The position numbers were made by a program, and so were the translations under genes. Shown in pieces: positions 33,548 to 37,120 of a DNA stretch of 37,120 nt. Position 1 is the stretch's first letter; every line of letters starts with the position of its first letter. This DNA comes from Fidelibacterota bacterium UBA7301 (lineage in GTDB: Bacteria; Fidelibacterota; Marinisomatia; Marinisomatales; TCS55): the NCBI GenBank assembly GCA_002471845.1, contig DKQT01000030.1, positions 1 through 37,120 on the forward strand, given 5' to 3'. Below the pieces are notes generated by a model, which worked only from the letters and a program-made list of their open reading frames with translations, had not been told where the DNA came from and ran no database searches.

Positions 33548-36379
33548 TCAGTTCAATTCATCCACACTGCTAAATACGGTCATGTCTACCGGAATGGCTT
33601 CGCTGAAAGCTACTCCATAGCGTTTGTTGACCACTCGATCATCCATCACGATAAAAATACCTTCATCATAAGCTGTGCGAATGAGACGGCCGAATCCTTG
33701 TCGAAAGCGGATCACTGATTCTGGCAGAGCATAATCCATAAAACGGCTGCCCCCCTCCGATTCAATCATATTGCCATAGGCCTTCACCAGGGGTTCTGTG
33801 GGCACATCAAATGGCATTTTTACAATAATCAGTATTTCAAGTAGATCTCCCGGGAGATCCACCCCTTCCCAAAAAGCATTGGTCCCCAGCAAAATCCCAT
33901 TGGAAGATTGGTGCATGCCCCTTACCAAGCCCATGCGGGATGTTTGTCGTTTTTGGGCGTATATGGGTAATTCCCGGCCACCCTGTTTGCGCTGTAATAA
34001 CTGGTAGGTACTGTCCAAATGGGCCCGAGCGGTGAAAAGAACCATCATCCGTTTTTTATACCGTTTGTGGCAGTTGTAGATCAAATTAGCCAACACATCC
34101 GGCTTCTGTCCATCGGTACGGGAATATTGGTAATAAGTCACCTGTTCATTGTAATGAAATGGACTTTCAAAAACAGCTGTTTTCAGATCGTCGTATTCAA
34201 CACCGTTTAGCCCGGTGCGCTGAAGAAAATAATCAAATGAAGTACCGGTTCTTAATGTTGCGCTGGTGAGAATACAATAATCCAATTCCTTAAACAAGCC
34301 GGCTGATAAATCCCCTGCAAGATCCACGGGAGCACCCTGGACGGTTAGAATCAACTGTGTTTTTCCGCCAAAATGCTTGAAATTACCCTCATACCAATAT
34401 ACCCATGCGTCATCCTGTTTACCGGTAAGGGCCTGGATCAGCAACAAGGCATCGGTCATGAATCCCTCCCCCCGGTTAAATAATTGGTGGAGTTCCAGGA
34501 AATCTTCCCGGGTTTCATCAATATCGAGCAACGCTTCCCTGAATTTTCGCAACTGATTTCTTACTTCATGAAAGCCGCGATTCATCAATTCCAATTCGGC
34601 GGACAGGGACCCAAACTCTTCAGCCAGGTTTTGAATGATCAATTTGGTTGAATACTTGGCCTCGGGATCAAACCGGTGGAGGCTGTTGCCGACCATTTGG
34701 TCAAAGAATCCTTTTAAGGCCTCCCGGCAGGAAACCACACTTCGCCCGAGTTCCCGGCGATACCCTTCAAACTGGGGATGGAGCCCGCCCAGAGATTTGA
34801 CCTGGTTATTCCAGCGCCCTGAATGGGAATGTTCCGGATCGACCCTGTCCAAAAAATAGCCTAAAGCACGCTGATCCAATACGGCTGTCAATTGGTGATA
34901 GGCGGCTTGGGGAATATTGTGTGCTTCATCAATAATCACGGTCTTATGTTCCGGCAAAAAGCCCATCCCTTCTCCCCCGGCCACCCGGCCTTTGGCCTCG
35001 GAGATCAATAGGGCATGGTTAACCACCACCAGGTTAGTTTGATAAACCATTTTTCTCAAGGGACCAAAATAACATCCGCCATGGCGGGCGCATATGGGAG
35101 AGGTACAAAATCCTGGTTCACTTTGGACCAGAGCCATCAGGCGAAAGGTAAACCCGTTGGTAAAACCGGGGCATTCATCCATATCCCCCGTTTCAGTCCA
35201 TTCCAGCCACACCATAAGGGGCACAAGGTACATGGCCTCCTCACCGCTGAGCATTTTTTCAGCTCCCCCTATTAACCAGTTCAACCTAGATTTACATACA
35301 TAATTATTGCGCCCCTTCATAACCACTGCCTGGACGCTCCCGTTTATGGCATTTGTGAGCCTTGGGAGATCTTTATTGAATAACTGGTCCTGAAGGTGTT
35401 TTGTGTAACAGGAGATTACAATTGGCCCCTCATTCGGATGAGCAAGATTCTGCTTTATGGCCGGAAGTAAATAAGCCATACTTTTCCCCAAGCCCGTGCC
35501 TGCTTCCAGGACACCGATTCCCCCGGGGCTGGTCATAATTTCATCGATAAACTGGCAGAAATCCACTTGGTTTGGACGGTCTTCGTAACCCTCAAAAACT
35601 TTGCTCAAATGCCCTTCCGGCCCAAACACCGCGGCCCCGGACAATGTGGTCGCATCCTCATCCCCCTCATGAATAAATATATTCGTATTGGTGGGTTTGG
35701 GTATTTTGGATTCAACCAGGCCATTTTTTAAATCACCCCTTTTTGTGAGGGCATTAGCCAAATCAATAAATAAATCCTTATTATGGACCTGGAAAGGTTT
35801 CAATAAGGCAACAATCCTGGAAATGAGATCCAGGTTATAGCTGGCAGCTTCTTCAATCAATTCCACAAAAATTTTCCCGCAATTCTCCGTATCATATTCC
35901 GCCCGGTGGGCCCCTTCTGTGGATAATGAAAAATAATCTGAAACGGCACTTAAATTGTGGCTCGGCTGAAAATATAACATACACCGGGAAAGTGTAAGGG
36001 AATCATACAATTTACGCTCGGCTAGGGCCTTATTCTGCCTTTCGGCCATGGTCTTCAAAAAGGATAGATCAAAGGGCGTATTATGGGCTACCATGGGATA
36101 ATCACCGATGAACTTAAACAGGTCATCCACGATTTTACTTTCTGCCGGCGAGTCCGCTACCATGTCATTGGTAATACCGGTGATTTCTTCAATAATGTCA
36201 GGGATAGGAATTCCTGGATTCACCAGGGTGGTAAAGCGGTCAGCCGGCTCTCCATCCTGGAATAAAATGGACGCAACTTCAATTACCCGGTCAATCTCCG
36301 GTTGGAGGCCGGTGGTTTCAAAATCCAGGGCTATAAATTTATCTAAATTAAGGGTACTTAAAAGTGCCGGGCGGTCCAT
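33548..36379 (-). CDS. dinG: DnaQ exonuclease-DinG helicase fusion
   Basis: About 943 residues from the ATG at 36379 (a TTG lies one codon upstream). The N-terminal DnaQ-type 3'-5' exonuclease has DFETTG (Asp19, Glu21), AHNTPFD (Asp104) and HRAEYD (His158, Asp163), all catalytic residues kept. The superfamily 2 helicase has Walker A EAGTGLGKS (292-300), DEAH at 484-487 and the XPD/DinG iron-sulfur cysteines 362, 425, 430 and 436, whose last three have the spacing of E. coli DinG. Fused forms are best known from Firmicutes. It unwinds D-loops, R-loops or damaged forks; the exonuclease may be active. Confidence 0.94.
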   Translation of the reverse strand: MDRPALLSTLNLDKFIALDFETTGLQPEIDRVIEVASILFQDGEPADRFTTLVNPGIPIPDIIEEITGITNDMVADSPAESKIVDDLFKFIGDYPMVAHNTPFDLSFLKTMAERQNKALAERKLYDSLTLSRCMLYFQPSHNLSAVSDYFSLSTEGAHRAEYDTENCGKIFVELIEEAASYNLDLISRIVALLKPFQVHNKDLFIDLANALTKRGDLKNGLVESKIPKPTNTNIFIHEGDEDATTLSGAAVFGPEGHLSKVFEGYEDRPNQVDFCQFIDEIMTSPGGIGVLEAGTGLGKSMAYLLPAIKQNLAHPNEGPIVISCYTKHLQDQLFNKDLPRLTNAINGSVQAVVMKGRNNYVCKSRLNWLIGGAEKMLSGEEAMYLVPLMVWLEWTETGDMDECPGFTNGFTFRLMALVQSEPGFCTSPICARHGGCYFGPLRKMVYQTNLVVVNHALLISEAKGRVAGGEGMGFLPEHKTVIIDEAHNIPQAAYHQLTAVLDQRALGYFLDRVDPEHSHSGRWNNQVKSLGGLHPQFEGYRRELGRSVVSCREALKGFFDQMVGNSLHRFDPEAKYSTKLIIQNLAEEFGSLSAELELMNRGFHEVRNQLRKFREALLDIDETREDFLELHQLFNRGEGFMTDALLLIQALTGKQDDAWVYWYEGNFKHFGGKTQLILTVQGAPVDLAGDLSAGLFKELDYCILTSATLRTGTSFDYFLQRTGLNGVEYDDLKTAVFESPFHYNEQVTYYQYSRTDGQKPDVLANLIYNCHKRYKKRMMVLFTARAHLDSTYQLLQRKQGGRELPIYAQKRQTSRMGLVRGMHQSSNGILLGTNAFWEGVDLPGDLLEILIIVKMPFDVPTEPLVKAYGNMIESEGGSRFMDYALPESVIRFRQGFGRLIRTAYDEGIFIVMDDRVVNKRYGVAFSEAIPVDMTVFSSVDELN

Positions 36380-36394
36380 CAAAAACCGGCCATT

Positions 36395-37120
36395 CTATTT
36401 GCCCTGCCCAACAGGATGATCCACCTTAAATGAAGGATAAACAACACCATTCCGAAAATAATGATAATATCGCAGGGTCCAAAATAACAGGAGGACCGGG
36501 ATCAAAAACCATGGAAAACGCACCGCCAGGAACATAGCCGGAATAAAGACCACGTACATCCGGCAGCGCTGGATATGGCGCACAGCCGCCGGAAATACCA
36601 GGGCCACTATCGGAAATGGGCTATAAACGGCAGCAATGGTACTGATCATAGGGTCGTCATGAAAAACGCCCGCAACAGCCGATATAACGGTCAGAACAAC
36701 AATTGCTGCCAGGAAGGGTGACATTTCACTTTTTTCCGGCGCCGCGGGTGAACCATTTTCATTATTCTTGATTGGAATACTATAAGTCAAATGGCCTACA
36801 ACAAAAAAAATGAAATAGGGTAAACCGTAAGCGAATACTAAATGATTAAATCCTTGGGGAATCGTCCCCAGTAAATACAGGATTAACCCGGATAGAAACA
36901 TAAATAATCCCGATTTTGCTGAGACCACTTTTTGGGGGAAAACCGGGAACCTGTGAATAAACTTATCCCACCAAATCGCAAAGATCATGATCGTCAACAA
37001 CAAATAAGAAAATGATGACCAATCCCAGTAAAACCACCGGTCTTCGATATGGTGGGTTACATTCGCCCCCGCCAGCACCATGGACCAGACACCAAACCAG
37101 CACTCAGGTTTGAGGGCTGC
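36395..37120 (-). CDS. Multi-spanning membrane protein, 5' end outside window
   Basis: The frame is open to the last base of the window, so the ATG at 37081 is internal and the N-terminus is missing. At least six hydrophobic segments are visible, including FSYLLLTIMIFAIWW, SGLFMFLSGLILYLLGTI, VFAYGLPYFIFFVVGHLTY, FLAAIVVLTVISAVAGVF and VVFIPAMFLAVRFPWFLIPV. The opening PECWFGVWSMVLAGANVTHH carries a His-His-x-Glu-Asp group (HHIED) at a membrane face, possibly functional. A short cytoplasmic or periplasmic loop (NNENGSPAAPEKSEM) divides the protein. I recognise no family. It ends 15 bases before the dinG ATG and is probably in the same operon. Confidence 0.65.
   Translation of the reverse strand, partial: AALKPECWFGVWSMVLAGANVTHHIEDRWFYWDWSSFSYLLLTIMIFAIWWDKFIHRFPVFPQKVVSAKSGLFMFLSGLILYLLGTIPQGFNHLVFAYGLPYFIFFVVGHLTYSIPIKNNENGSPAAPEKSEMSPFLAAIVVLTVISAVAGVFHDDPMISTIAAVYSPFPIVALVFPAAVRHIQRCRMYVVFIPAMFLAVRFPWFLIPVLLLFWTLRYYHYFRNGVVYPSFKVDHPVGQGK

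Noticed and set aside
1..37120. Defence island, CRISPR array, prophage, integrase, tRNA or rRNA genes
   Set aside because: I looked for regular spaced repeats, integrases, phage structural genes and cloverleaf structures in all gaps and found none; the intergenic spaces are short and mostly explained.

Overview
The window is a gene-dense chromosomal segment (no phage, CRISPR array, rRNA or tRNA seen) from a Gram-negative, LPS-bearing bacterium. Evidence for an outer membrane is an LptE-like lipoprotein, a Kdo transferase (waaA), a GT9 heptosyltransferase and many lipoprotein signal peptides. Exported S9 and M3 peptidases, a sulfatase, moderate GC, often weak Shine-Dalgarno sequences and a thrombospondin-3-like DxDNDxD loop fit a marine member of the Fibrobacteres-Chlorobi-Bacteroidetes lineage. 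My best guess is Candidatus Marinimicrobia (SAR406), which is an inference and not proven by any marker here.

Layout. 1-435: 3' part of a START/SRPBCC protein. 577-8568, all leftward: uvrB, a sigma-54-type AAA+ regulator, lptE, asnS, a SLOG-family protein, acylphosphatase, nadE and a small exported protein, packed with 0-11 nt junctions from asnS on. 8833-14104, rightward and accessory-looking: DUF6174 lipoprotein, NTF2-like protein, a GNAT gene broken by one stop, S9 peptidase lipoprotein, DUF4287/DUF5655 relics and a sulfatase. 14142-23853, leftward: a ten-gene string Crp/Fnr regulator, meaB, tatC, polyprenyl synthase, GT9, waaA, a double ABC ATPase, pgsA, ftsY and rimO, mostly overlapping; this is an envelope and membrane-biogenesis operon headed by its own candidate regulator. 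Then a lipoprotein (leftward), rpsT (rightward, strong terminator), a repeat-filled gap, and hutH-guaB (leftward, good promoter). 28213-32124, rightward: a decayed GNAT gene, exported Dcp-type peptidase, a small exported protein lacking a normal start codon, and a plant-arginase-like ureohydrolase. 32128-37120, leftward: membrane-anchored GH1 glycosidase, DnaQ-DinG helicase and a partial multi-spanning membrane protein.

How they work together. The large leftward operon combines isoprenoid carrier synthesis (IspB-like), phospholipid synthesis (PgsA), LPS core assembly (GT9, WaaA), membrane protein targeting (FtsY) and export (TatC). A perfect TGTGA-N6-TCACA palindrome lies just upstream of the Crp-like gene, whose recognition helix carries the residues that read this half-site, so autoregulation is a testable prediction. 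The accessory blocks carry peptide, sulfate-ester and glycoside scavenging enzymes together with several recently inactivated genes.

I did not find a clear undescribed multi-gene system such as a defence island. The best second-look items are the asymmetric ABC ATPase, the calcium-loop insertion and missing ATG in lptE, the altered GAFTGA loop of the regulator, the Crp operator and the cluster of fresh pseudogenes.
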